64,000 nucleotides of DNA from an uncultured Oscillospiraceae bacterium (GTDB lineage Bacteria > Bacillota > Clostridia > Oscillospirales > Ruminococcaceae), in contig CAKSKU010000001.1 in assembly GCA_934465295.1 (NCBI GenBank), positions 269,729 to 333,728 of the forward strand, in the 5' to 3' direction. The translations under genes were made by a program, and so were the position numbers. The notes under the pieces were generated by a model. It did no database searches. It saw only the letters and a program-made list of their open reading frames with translations, and was not told the DNA's origin. Each line of letters begins with the position of its first letter. Positions within the stretch are counted from its first letter, which is position 1. Below are positions 1 through 8,514 of the stretch, piece by piece.

Positions 1-24
1 AAGGAATTAAGGAGAAAAAGAAAA

Positions 25-1038
25 ATGATCATTATTCTTAAAAACAACGCATCGGCTGAATCCGTTGCAAAGCTTGACGAACTGCTCAAAGCGCAGGGTC
101 TTGCCACCAACCACATTCAGGGTGCAACGCAGCACATCATCGGTCTTATCGGTGATACTTCGGCTATCGATATGCGCAATCTTTATGCACAGGACTGCAT
201 CGAAGAGATCAAGCGTGTACAGGAGCCTTACAAAAAGGCTAACCGCAAGTTCCACCCCGATGACACTGTTATTGAAGCAGGCGGCAGAAAGATCGGCGAC
301 GGTTCTCTTCAGGTCATCGCAGGTCCCTGCTCCGTTGAAACAGAGGAGCAGATACTTACGACTGCTCACGCTGTAAAGGAAGCAGGCGCAACAATGCTCA
401 GAGGCGGTGCGTTCAAGCCGAGAACTTCCCCTTACTCCTTCCAGGGTCTTCGTGAAGAGGGCATCAGACTTCTTCTCAAAGCCAAGGCTGAAACAGGACT
501 TCCTATCGTTACCGAAATTATGAGCCAGTCCGATCTTCCCCTCTTTGACGAGATCGATGTTATTCAGGTCGGCGCAAGAAATATGCAGAACTTTGAGCTT
601 TTAAAGGCTCTCGGCAAGACAACAAAGCCTATTCTTCTTAAAAGAGGTCTTGCAAATACACTTGAAGAAACACTTATGTCCGCAGAATACATAATGTCCG
701 AGGGCAACCCGAACGTTATCCTTTGCGAACGAGGAATCCGTACATTTGAAACAATGACAAGAAACACATTCGATGTTTCCGCAATTCCGCTTCTTAAGCA
801 GAAGTCACATCTCCCCGTTTGCGCTGACCCTTCACACGCTACGGGTATCATCTCACTCATTGAGCCAATGGCTCTTGCTGCTGTTGTTGCAGGCACGGAC
901 GCTCTCGAGATCGAAGTTCACTGCAATCCTAAGGCTGCTCTTTCCGACGGCGGTCAGCAGCTCACACCCGATATGTTCAAGGAAACAATGAAGAAGATCA
1001 GCGGTCTTTGCGGATATCTCGGAAGAACTATCGGCTAA
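25..1038 (+). CDS. aroF: 3-deoxy-7-phosphoheptulonate (DAHP) synthase
   Basis: Condenses phosphoenolpyruvate and erythrose 4-phosphate, the first step of the shikimate pathway, in the cytoplasm. The 337-residue protein has an N-terminal ferredoxin-like regulatory domain (about 1-70), as in the Thermotoga-type enzyme, then the catalytic barrel. Visible motifs are AGPCSVET at 99-106, whose Cys102 is a metal ligand in this family, RGGAFKPRTSPYSFQG at 126-141 and CADPSHATG near the C-terminus. No chorismate mutase domain is fused. An AAGGAG site lies just upstream of the ATG. It opens a tight operon with aroB, aroA and aroC; the promoter is outside the window. Family knowledge suggests feedback control through the N-terminal domain. 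Confidence 0.95.
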   Translation: MIIILKNNASAESVAKLDELLKAQGLATNHIQGATQHIIGLIGDTSAIDMRNLYAQDCIEEIKRVQEPYKKANRKFHPDDTVIEAGGRKIGDGSLQVIAGPCSVETEEQILTTAHAVKEAGATMLRGGAFKPRTSPYSFQGLREEGIRLLLKAKAETGLPIVTEIMSQSDLPLFDEIDVIQVGARNMQNFELLKALGKTTKPILLKRGLANTLEETLMSAEYIMSEGNPNVILCERGIRTFETMTRNTFDVSAIPLLKQKSHLPVCADPSHATGIISLIEPMALAAVVAGTDALEIEVHCNPKAALSDGGQQLTPDMFKETMKKISGLCGYLGRTIG

Positions 1039-1074
1039 AAAATTTCATCGGAAAGGAGTACGTTTTCCTAAAAA

Positions 1075-2163
1075 ATGTCGGAAAACGGCGGTTTATCAAT
1101 GGAATACACAAGAATACCCGTAAAAGCTTCGATAAATTACGAAGTCATTGTCGGAAAGGATATGCTTGACGGCTGCGGCGAATACATCAGGGCTGTTACA
1201 AAGGCACAGAAATTTGCGGTGATAACCGATGATACTGTCGATGCTCTCTACGGTGAAAAAGTCGTAAAAAGCCTTGAAAAAAGCGGTTTTGAGGTATATA
1301 AGTTCGTATTTCCGCACGGCGAAGCTTCCAAATGTACGGCTACGCTGCTCAATATTTACAGCTTTTTATGCGAAAAGCACATCTCACGCACGGACGCACT
1401 TGTTGCGCTCGGCGGAGGTGTTGTCGGCGACATAACGGGCTATGCGGCTGCTACATTTCTGAGAGGTCTTGACTTCGTACAGATACCGACTACTCTGCTT
1501 GCGCAGGTGGACTCATCTGTCGGAGGAAAGACGGCTATTGACCTGCCCGAGGGAAAAAACCTCGTTGGCGCATTCAAGCAGCCTAAGCTTGTTATCTGCG
1601 ACACGGCTACGCTTGACACTCTCCCAGAGGAATTTCTCATTGACGGAATGGGCGAAGTTGTAAAATACGGAATGATAAAGTCTGCTCCGCTTTTCGGGCT
1701 GCTTGAAACAAGAACGCTTGACAATATCAGAGAAATTTCCGAAAATGTCATCGAGCAGTGCGTTTCGATAAAGCGTGATGTTGTCGAAGCCGATGAATTC
1801 GACAAGGGCGAGCGCATGCTCCTCAACTTCGGTCACACGCTTGCGCACTCTATCGAGCAGTACTATAATTACACGGGTATCACTCACGGCAAGGCTGTTG
1901 CTGTCGGAATGAGAATGATAACAAGGCTTGCCGAAAAGCAGGGAATGGCTGAAAAGGGTCTTACAGACCGTCTTATCGCCTGCCTTGAACGCTACAAGCT
2001 GAATGTTGAAGTCGAGCCTACCGAGCACGAACTCGGCGGTGCTTGCCTTAACGATAAAAAGCGTGAAAGCGGCAGCATAAGCATCATTATTTGCAGCGAA
2101 GTCGGAAGATCGGCTGCTGTAAAGATGCCCGTTGAAAAATTTCTTGAATTCCTTGAAAAATAA
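1075..2163 (+). CDS. aroB: 3-dehydroquinate synthase
   Basis: Converts DAHP to 3-dehydroquinate with NAD and a divalent metal. It shows GGGVVGD (113-119), the TTLLAQVDSSVGGK nucleotide/substrate segment (139-152), GMGEVVKYG with a metal-ligand Glu near 194, and FGHTLAHSIE. The 362-residue length is normal. The start is uncertain: AGGAG (1054-1058) lies 16 bases before ATG 1075, a long gap, while a second in-frame ATG at 1099 has no better site. Second gene of the aro operon, 36 bases after DAHP synthase and 11 bases before aroA. Confidence 0.95.
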   Translation: MSENGGLSMEYTRIPVKASINYEVIVGKDMLDGCGEYIRAVTKAQKFAVITDDTVDALYGEKVVKSLEKSGFEVYKFVFPHGEASKCTATLLNIYSFLCEKHISRTDALVALGGGVVGDITGYAAATFLRGLDFVQIPTTLLAQVDSSVGGKTAIDLPEGKNLVGAFKQPKLVICDTATLDTLPEEFLIDGMGEVVKYGMIKSAPLFGLLETRTLDNIREISENVIEQCVSIKRDVVEADEFDKGERMLLNFGHTLAHSIEQYYNYTGITHGKAVAVGMRMITRLAEKQGMAEKGLTDRLIACLERYKLNVEVEPTEHELGGACLNDKKRESGSISIIICSEVGRSAAVKMPVEKFLEFLEK

Positions 2164-2174
2164 CAGGAGAATCT

Positions 2175-3428
2175 ATGAACGTTACTATAACACCGTCGGG
2201 ACTTATCGGCAGGATAAGCGCACCGTCCTCCAAAAGCTTTTCCCACAGAATGATAATCGCTGCTTCACTCGCTGACGGCGTTTCCGAAGTCAGCGCAGTG
2301 AACCCCTCCGAGGACATTGACGCCACCGTTAACGCTATGACAGCGCTCGGCGCAAGGATCGTCAATGACGGAAATGTTTACACCATAAAAGGTATCGGCG
2401 TTCCCTCTTCTTCGGCGAAGATCAACTGCCGTGAGAGTGGTTCGACGCTTCGCTTCATCATTCCCGTTGCGGCTGCACTCGGCTGCGATGCGGAATTTTC
2501 GGGCAGCGGAAAGCTCCCTACCCGACCGATAACTCCATACAAGCGTGAGCTTTCACAAAAGGGCGTGAGCTTCGTTCACACGGACGGAGTTATGCCGTTC
2601 ACGATGAGCGGAAAGCTTTGCGGCGGTGATTTTCACATTGAGGGCGATGTTTCGTCACAGTTCATCACGGGACTGCTGTTCGCTCTGCCGCTTTGCGCCG
2701 AGGACAGCAGGATAATCCTCACCTCAAAGCTTGAATCGAAGCCTTATGCCGATATGACGATAGCTGCACTGAAGGTTTTCGGCGTTGAAGTTGATGAAAG
2801 CGTTTCGGACGAGGGCTTCCCCGTCTACAATATAAAGGGAAATCAGCGTTACAGGGCTGCCGACTGCGCAGTTGAGGGCGATTACTCGCAGGCGGCGTTC
2901 TATTACGTTGCAAATGCGCTCGGTTCGGAGATAGAGATAGGAAACCTCAGCGAAGCTTCCGTTCAGGGCGACAGGCAGATATGCGAAATACTTGAAAAGT
3001 CGGGTTACGGCAAGGTCGGCTGCGGCGAATATGAGCCTTTCACTGTCGATGTTTCCGATATTCCCGATCTTGTTCCGATACTGACGGTGTTCGGCTGCTT
3101 CACCAAAGATGTAAGCAGGATAGTCAACGCAAAGCGCCTTAAAATAAAGGAAAGCGACCGTCTTAAAGCGATCGCTGATGCAATAAATGCAATCGGAGGA
3201 AATGTCGTTTACGGCGATGATTTCCTTGAAATACACCCCGTCCGCTCTTTCACGGGCGGAATGATCGACGGCTGCAACGATCATCGTATCGTTATGGCTT
3301 CGGCTGTTGCTTCGACAAAGGCAGACGGAGAGATAACGATAACCGATGCGCAGGCTGTTTCAAAGAGCTACCCCGATTTCTGGCAGGATTTTAAAAAGCT
3401 TGGCGGAAAAATTTGCACTGACCTTTAA
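2175..3428 (+). CDS. aroA: 3-phosphoshikimate 1-carboxyvinyltransferase (EPSP synthase)
   Basis: Transfers enolpyruvyl from PEP to shikimate 3-phosphate. The 417 residues include the N-terminal SSKSFSHR motif (18-25) and a C-terminal DGCNDHR segment. The glyphosate-loop equivalent reads RESGSTLRF (86-94) where the E. coli-type enzyme has NAGTAMRPL. The loop glycine is kept but the residue aligned with the Pro is Phe, so this is neither the textbook class I nor class II loop. AGGAG sits close before ATG 2175. Third gene of the shikimate operon; aroC follows after 19 bases. Confidence 0.95.
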   Translation: MNVTITPSGLIGRISAPSSKSFSHRMIIAASLADGVSEVSAVNPSEDIDATVNAMTALGARIVNDGNVYTIKGIGVPSSSAKINCRESGSTLRFIIPVAAALGCDAEFSGSGKLPTRPITPYKRELSQKGVSFVHTDGVMPFTMSGKLCGGDFHIEGDVSSQFITGLLFALPLCAEDSRIILTSKLESKPYADMTIAALKVFGVEVDESVSDEGFPVYNIKGNQRYRAADCAVEGDYSQAAFYYVANALGSEIEIGNLSEASVQGDRQICEILEKSGYGKVGCGEYEPFTVDVSDIPDLVPILTVFGCFTKDVSRIVNAKRLKIKESDRLKAIADAINAIGGNVVYGDDFLEIHPVRSFTGGMIDGCNDHRIVMASAVASTKADGEITITDAQAVSKSYPDFWQDFKKLGGKICTDL

Positions 3429-3447
3429 CGGTAAGAAAGGACTGAAA

Positions 3448-4542
3448 ATGATGTCATCTTTTTGGAATCACAATATAACTGTTTCGATATTCGGCGAGTC
3501 GCACGGTCCTGCGATCGGCGTTGTGATCGATAATCTTCCTCCGGGAGAACATATCGACCTTGAGGAGCTTCGTAATTTTATGGCGAGACGTGCGCCGAAA
3601 AAGGATGCAACCTCCACGCAGAGAAGTGAAAAAGACCTCCCGAACATTATGTCGGGCGTTCACAACGGCTACACAACGGGTACTCCCCTTGCGGCTTTCA
3701 TAAACAATACCGACCAGCACTCGCAGGACTACGGCAACATTTCAAAGCTTGCACGTCCCGGACACGCCGACTACACGGGTGCGCTCCGCTATAAGGGCTT
3801 CAACGATGTAAGAGGCGGCGGACATTTCTCGGGCAGACTTACCGCTCCGCTCTGCTTTGCAGGTGCTGTCTGCGGTCAGATACTTGAACGCAGAGGAATT
3901 TACACGGGTACTCACATTGCACAGATACACAACATCAAGGACACGAAGTTCAATCCGCTTGAAATTTCAAGAGAGCAGATAATTGCGCTCCGCCACAAGA
4001 AATTCCCGACCATCAGCGACAAAAAGGGTCAGGCGATGTATGACGACATCGACCTTGCAAGGCGTTCGCTCGACAGTCTCGGCGGCATTGTTGAATGTGC
4101 GGTGACGAACGTTCCCGCAGGCGTTGGCTCGCCAATTTTTGAGGGGCTTGAAAACAGCATTGCGCAGATCGTTTTCGGTATTCCTGCGGTAAAGGGTATC
4201 GAATTCGGCGCAGGTTTCCAGGTCGCAACGATGCTCGGCAGTCAGAACAACGATGAATTCTATGTCAACGAGGTCGGTCACGTTCTCACAAGAACGAACA
4301 ATCACGGCGGTATTCTCGGCGGTATCTCCTCGGGTATGCCTATCATTTTCCGAGTTGCATTCAAGCCCACGCCGTCCATTGCACAGCCGCAGCAGACCAT
4401 CGACTACGGCAAGCTCACAAACGGAGTTATCGAGATAAAGGGCAGACACGACCCCTGCGTTGTGCCGAGAGCTGTTCCCTGCGTTGAGGCGGCTGCAAAC
4501 ATTGCGATACTTTCGCATATGCTCGATTACCCGAACTTCTGA
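3448..4542 (+). CDS. aroC: Chorismate synthase
   Basis: Eliminates phosphate from EPSP to give chorismate and needs reduced FMN. The 364-residue product begins MMSSFWNHN and has FGESHG at 15-20, RPGHADYTG and the C-terminal GRHDPCVVPRAVP region typical of the family. The frame is open upstream to 3346, inside aroA. I chose ATG 3448 because AGAAAGGA (3434-3441) lies 6-7 bases before it and homology starts there. It completes the route to chorismate within this operon; shikimate dehydrogenase, shikimate kinase and dehydroquinase are not in the window. Confidence 0.95.
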   Translation: MMSSFWNHNITVSIFGESHGPAIGVVIDNLPPGEHIDLEELRNFMARRAPKKDATSTQRSEKDLPNIMSGVHNGYTTGTPLAAFINNTDQHSQDYGNISKLARPGHADYTGALRYKGFNDVRGGGHFSGRLTAPLCFAGAVCGQILERRGIYTGTHIAQIHNIKDTKFNPLEISREQIIALRHKKFPTISDKKGQAMYDDIDLARRSLDSLGGIVECAVTNVPAGVGSPIFEGLENSIAQIVFGIPAVKGIEFGAGFQVATMLGSQNNDEFYVNEVGHVLTRTNNHGGILGGISSGMPIIFRVAFKPTPSIAQPQQTIDYGKLTNGVIEIKGRHDPCVVPRAVPCVEAAANIAILSHMLDYPNF

Positions 4543-4560
4543 TAAAGGGGCGTTCTGATC

Positions 4561-5115
4561 TTGCAGGATTTCAAAACGGAGATTTCCACGCTCCATTCGG
4601 TAAAGATCGCAGTCTGCTATCTCCTCGACGAGATAGAAAAGCCGATCTCCGAAACGGAGCTTTACGAAATAGTGATGAAAAGCGAAGCCGTGAACTATTT
4701 CCACTACAACCAGGCTATCGACGAGCTGCTGAAAAGCGGAGCGGTAACAAAATTTGAAGAAAACGGTGAAAAATTTTTTCGGCTTGAAGAAAAGGGCAGG
4801 CAAAGTGCGGAATGTTACAACGACTATGTTCCCTATCACTTCCGCAAGCGACTGCTGAAATCGGCGTTCGCATTTTTTTCGGCGCAGAAGCGTGACAAGG
4901 AAGCAGCGATCGACATTACGGAGACCGCAACGGGTTATAACGTAAACTGCACGATAGGCGGCGGCGAGCTGGAGCTTATGCACTTTTCGATATATGCCCC
5001 CGACCGTGAACAAGCGGAGATAATAAAGGAAAAGATACACCTAAACCCCGAGCTTTTTTATACCAATGTTATCGGATTTTTGTTGGATAACAAGGAAGAA
5101 GAATTTGATGGGTAA
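4561..5115 (+). CDS. DUF4364 family protein
   Basis: A 184-residue soluble protein of the DUF4364 family found in Clostridia. The first 75 residues look like a winged-helix fold (paired helices, then a short strand hairpin around KFEENGEKFFRLEEKG), so a DNA-binding or regulatory role is possible but unproven. It uses TTG as start, with AAAGGGG (4545-4550) about 10 bases upstream. It follows aroC by 18 bases and is probably the last gene of that operon. Its stop codon abuts an AATTCGG array and the first copy of the 400-base repeat. Confidence 0.8.
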   Translation: MQDFKTEISTLHSVKIAVCYLLDEIEKPISETELYEIVMKSEAVNYFHYNQAIDELLKSGAVTKFEENGEKFFRLEEKGRQSAECYNDYVPYHFRKRLLKSAFAFFSAQKRDKEAAIDITETATGYNVNCTIGGGELELMHFSIYAPDREQAEIIKEKIHLNPELFYTNVIGFLLDNKEEEFDG

Positions 5116-5510
5116 TTCGGAATGCGGAATGCGGAATTCGGAATTCGGAATTTTTGCAAAGCTAACATTTGTCGGCGATGCGAAGCCAACTAAAGTTTAC
5201 GTTAATTCTGAAAGAATTTCGCTTTGTTTAAAGGGTGGCAGGGGTCAAGGGGACAGCGTCCCATTGTCGCTCTCCGCAGAGAGCGAAACTTCCTGAACTA
5301 TCGCATAAAGCTTTGCATTAATAGAACAATATCTAACAGCTAAAAAGGCGCAATTCACATCAAAAAAGGTAAAACGAAATATGAGAAATCAAGTTTCGTA
5401 AACCCAAAAAATGTGAATTGCGCCATTCTTTTTTCATCAAAAATCTATCCTTGAAGCAAAAATTCACGAACAAAGTGAGTGGATTTTCGCTTCAAAACAG
5501 TATGAACGAA
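5114..5510 (+). repeat. 400-base modular repeat, copy A (forward)
   Basis: Begins with an AATTCGG/AATGCGG array (5114-5152). Next come a GCGAAGCCAACTAAAGTTT segment and a hairpin TCGCTCTC-CGCA-GAGAGCGA near 5270. The core has arms GGCGCAATTCACA (5347-5359) and TGTGAATTGCGCC (5412-5424) enclosing the inner stem ACGAAA...TTTCGT. A 45-base hairpin with TTGAAGC...GCTTCAA arms (5451-5495) follows, ending near CAGTATGAA. It fills the gap between the convergent DUF4364 and helicase genes. No ORF in it looks real. Confidence 0.9.
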
Positions 5511-5576
5511 GATAGTTTTGTAAGAAAAAAACCAAAATTGCAGCTACGGATACCGCAAAGCATTTTCCCTAAATAA

Positions 5577-5632
5577 AAAACCTGTTTCCAAAGATTTGAT
5601 CTATTCTTTGAAAACAGGGCTATTTTTTGGGG
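5577..5632 (-). terminator. Terminator of the helicase gene (CCTGTTTTCA hairpin)
   Basis: Near-perfect 14-base arms, CCTGTTTCCAAAGA and TCTTTGAAAACAGG, with one mismatch. On the minus strand they are followed by TTTTTTATTT, just after the helicase stop. The same CCTGTTTTCA/TGAAAACAGG arms recur at 14503-14537 and 31527-31568. Confidence 0.75.
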
Positions 5633-5645
5633 GAAGAAAACAACA

Positions 5646-8027
5646 TTACAGCTTTTTCAGTCTTGCAAAGTTTGCCATTATTTTCTTTGTGCCTACCTTG
5701 TCAAAAGCGATCTCGAGCATTGCATCGTTGGACATTTTCTTGACCGAGATGATAACGCCCTCGCCGAACATATTATGCGATACCTTTTCGCCTACGCTGT
5801 AATCGGCTTCGGTTTTCTGCGCTTTTTTGAGCTGCTGATTTACTATCTGGCTCTTTAAGTCGTAGGTCGGTGCGGCTACGATGAAGCTGTCGTCCTCGCT
5901 CTCCTCGTCGTGGTTATGGACAGTGTTGTCTATTCTTTCGACATACTCGGCGGGTATTTCCTTGACGAAGCGTGAGATGGTATTCATCGATGTTGAGCCG
6001 TACATCATTCGCCTTACTGCGTGCGAGATATAGAGCTTGCGCTTTGCACGGGTTATTGCGACGTATGCAAGGCGGCGTTCCTCCTCAAGGTCTTCAACGG
6101 TGTCCATACTTCTCTTGCTCGGGAAAAGTCCTTCCTCCATGCCGACGATAAACACGGTATGGAACTCCAGTCCTTTCGCCGAATGAACGGTCATAAGGTT
6201 CACGGCATCGGTCGTGGTGTCCATTCTGTCGGCATCGGTGAAGAGGGAGATTTCTTCGAGAAATCCTGAAAGCGACGGTACGTCTTGTTCATCGGTCTTG
6301 CTGTTGATATAATTTTGGATATTGGATTTAAGTTCGGCGATATTTTCAAGCTTGGTCGTGCCTTCCTCACCGAGCGAGCGCATATAGTCGCCGTAGCCTG
6401 TGACATCGAGGACTTCATCGACAAGCTCATCGAGAGGTTCGTTCGCTGCGAAAACGGCAAGGCGTTCAAACATTGCGGCTGCCTTTTTGAGCGGAGCGAC
6501 CTTTTTGCCGAGCATCGGGTACTGGTCTACGTCCTGCATAATGCTTATCGGGGAAATCCCGAGGTCGTCCGATATCTGCTCGATCATTGAGACGGTCGCA
6601 TCGCCTATTCCCCGCTTCGGCTCGTTGATGATACGCTTAAAGCGGAGCATATCCATACTGTTATTTATCACGGAGAGATATGCGATCATATCACGGATCT
6701 CCTTGCGGTCATAGAAGCGCAGACCGCCGATGACACGGTACGGAATGCCCTTAAGGGTAAATTCACGTTCGAGTGCGTTCGACTGGGCGTTTGTGCGGTA
6801 TAAAACGGCGAAGTCACGGAACTCCCTGCCGTCCTTGTTCTGCTCAGTGATCGTATCTGCGACAAAGCTTGCCTCGCCGTGTTCGTCCATAGCTTTGTAG
6901 AGGGTTATTTTATCGCCATCGCCGACATCTGTCCAGAGATTTTTGTCGTTGCGGCTGCTGTTATGTGCGATAACGGCGTTTGCGGCACTGAGGATATTCT
7001 GCGTTGAGCGGTAGTTCTGTTCAAGTCTTATCACGGCTGCACCGCTGAACTGCTCCTCGAATTTAAGGATATTTTCGATAGTTGCGCCGCGGAATTTATA
7101 GATAGACTGGTCATCGTCGCCGACAACGCAGATATTTCCGAATTTTTCCGAGAGAAGCGTTACAAGGCGGAGCTGTGCATAGTTCGTGTCCTGATACTCG
7201 TCCACCATTATGTAGCGGTAGAGGTTGCTGTAATGGTCGAGGACGTCGCTGCATTCGGTGAAAAGACGAACGGTAAGGCAGATTATATCGTCAAAATCGA
7301 CTGCGTTCGCTGCGACAAGCTTTTTCTGATAGGCTGTGTAGAGCTTTGAGATGCCTATTTTATAATAGTCTCCGCCGGTCTGCTCTGCGTAAAGCTCGGG
7401 TGTGAGGAGGTCGTCCTTTGCGTGGGAGATTGCGGTAATGACAGCCTTCGGGTTAAATATCTTATCGGACATATCGAGGGGTTCATAGCAGAATTTGAGC
7501 AGACGGAGGCTGTCGTCGCTGTCATAGATGACGAAGTCGTGACCGTAGCCGATGCGCTCTATCTCACGTCTTAAAATTCTCACGCAGACGGAGTGGAAGG
7601 TTGCGGCGGTGATGTTAGCGGCGTTCTCGCCGAGCATTGTTTCAAGTCGCTCCTTAAGCTCGCCTGCGGCTTTATTCGTAAAAGTGATAGCCATTATCTT
7701 CCACGGGTCAACGGGGTTCACGGCAGCAATTTCCCTAAGGCGCAGGACAGTCTCCTCGTCCTTTTCGCCGTTATAGGATTCGAGGAAGGTCACATCGTCC
7801 TCGTTTGCCGAAGCAGGCACGTTCGTATCGTTATAAGCCGAGCCGAAATTGACCATATTCGCAATTCTGTTAACAAGCACTGAAGTTTTTCCGCTTCCTG
7901 CGCCTGCTAAGATAAGGACAGGTCCTTCGGTCGTGAAAACGGCTTTTTTCTGCATATCGTTAAGCCTTACGAAATATTTCTCCAATGCTTTTTTTCTTGC
8001 GCTGATAAAATCATCTTTGACTGACAT
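5646..8027 (-). CDS. pcrA: ATP-dependent DNA helicase, UvrD/PcrA type
   Basis: Superfamily 1A 3'-5' helicase acting in repair and replication-fork restart. The 793-residue protein shows a Q motif (LNDMQKKAV, 22-30), Walker A AGAGSGKT (41-48), DEYQDT (motif II), GDDDQSIYKFRGA (III), LEQNYRS (IV), TVHSAKGLEF (V) and RLAYVAITRAK (VI). A short Tudor-like tail (SVGEKVSHNMFGEGVI...) as in PcrA lies at the C-terminus. Between Walker A and motif Ia there is an extra acidic stretch of about 45 residues (roughly 60-105) that I would not expect in standard PcrA. Monocistronic, with its own -10 element and terminator. UvrD is the alternative name. Confidence 0.95.
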   Translation of the reverse strand: MSVKDDFISARKKALEKYFVRLNDMQKKAVFTTEGPVLILAGAGSGKTSVLVNRIANMVNFGSAYNDTNVPASANEDDVTFLESYNGEKDEETVLRLREIAAVNPVDPWKIMAITFTNKAAGELKERLETMLGENAANITAATFHSVCVRILRREIERIGYGHDFVIYDSDDSLRLLKFCYEPLDMSDKIFNPKAVITAISHAKDDLLTPELYAEQTGGDYYKIGISKLYTAYQKKLVAANAVDFDDIICLTVRLFTECSDVLDHYSNLYRYIMVDEYQDTNYAQLRLVTLLSEKFGNICVVGDDDQSIYKFRGATIENILKFEEQFSGAAVIRLEQNYRSTQNILSAANAVIAHNSSRNDKNLWTDVGDGDKITLYKAMDEHGEASFVADTITEQNKDGREFRDFAVLYRTNAQSNALEREFTLKGIPYRVIGGLRFYDRKEIRDMIAYLSVINNSMDMLRFKRIINEPKRGIGDATVSMIEQISDDLGISPISIMQDVDQYPMLGKKVAPLKKAAAMFERLAVFAANEPLDELVDEVLDVTGYGDYMRSLGEEGTTKLENIAELKSNIQNYINSKTDEQDVPSLSGFLEEISLFTDADRMDTTTDAVNLMTVHSAKGLEFHTVFIVGMEEGLFPSKRSMDTVEDLEEERRLAYVAITRAKRKLYISHAVRRMMYGSTSMNTISRFVKEIPAEYVERIDNTVHNHDEESEDDSFIVAAPTYDLKSQIVNQQLKKAQKTEADYSVGEKVSHNMFGEGVIISVKKMSNDAMLEIAFDKVGTKKIMANFARLKKL

Positions 8028-8085
8028 TTGAATCCTCCGAATATTGGGAACAGAAAAATTTTCCCTGATAGTAAGTTATAAAATT

Positions 8086-8091
8086 ATTATA
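8086..8091 (-). promoter_or_regulatory. Extended -10 of the helicase promoter
   Basis: On the minus strand TGATATAAT gives a TGn-extended TATAAT about 60 bases before the helicase ATG. The -35 position (TTCCGT at 17 bases) is weak, consistent with an extended -10 promoter. Confidence 0.5.
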
Positions 8092-8253
8092 TCACAACCT
8101 TATCACAAACGGAAGTAATTTCTTCACTATTTTACATATTGATAATATTTTTAAAACAGTTTTTTTACGTTTAGGAAATTTCTTCTATCGATAAAAAGCT
8201 GCACAGGCTCATATTTCCGTATGCCAAATATACAGTTCTTCAATATGATAACT

Positions 8254-8270
8254 TTGTGAAAACTGCACAA
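8254..8270. promoter_or_regulatory. Possible Rex-like operator upstream of fucO
   Basis: TTGTG (8254-8258) and CACAA (8266-8270) form an inverted pair separated by 7 bases, about 65 bases before the fucO -10. Rex, the NADH-sensing repressor that often controls alcohol dehydrogenases, binds TTGTG-N8-CACAA-type sites. The spacing here is one base short, so this is only a candidate. Confidence 0.25.
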
Positions 8271-8311
8271 AAAAGTTTACAAAAGATTTTTGGTAAATTT
8301 ATATATTTTTG

Positions 8312-8340
8312 TAGACAAATTACTTGCAGTGTTGTATAAT
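8312..8340 (+). promoter_or_regulatory. fucO promoter
   Basis: TAGACA (8312-8317), a 17-base spacer and a perfect TATAAT (8335-8340). It implies a leader of about 170 nt before ATG 8515. Confidence 0.7.
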
Positions 8341-8384
8341 ATAGATAATTCAAGACGAAAAAGAGGTGACTTTATACATATTTT

Positions 8385-8475
8385 AAACAGAACAGCGTAT
8401 ATTCCGACGATTCTGTTTGAATCCGCCGTAAAAATTGCATAAAACGGCTCAGAAATCAGATTTTTAGGAAAGCTC
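8385..8475 (+). other. Structured 5' leader of fucO
   Basis: Between promoter and gene lie three hairpins: AAACAGAA (8385-8392) with TTCTGTTT (8411-8418), GCCGT (8425-8429) with ACGGC (8444-8448), and GAAAGC-TCAG-GCTTTTC further on. No terminator run is present and I recognise no known riboswitch class. Confidence 0.4.
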
Positions 8476-8514
8476 AGGCTTTTCAGACTAAAAAATAAAA
8501 AGGAGTGCTTTTAA

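Noticed and set aside
3967..5040. 357-codon open frame on the minus strand
   Set aside because: Antisense to aroC and the DUF4364 gene; rich in Arg, Cys and His with no family motif; a shadow of real coding sequence.
5114..5152. Tandem AATTCGG units as a CRISPR array
   Set aside because: Units are 7-9 bases with no spacers, and no cas genes are present anywhere in the window.
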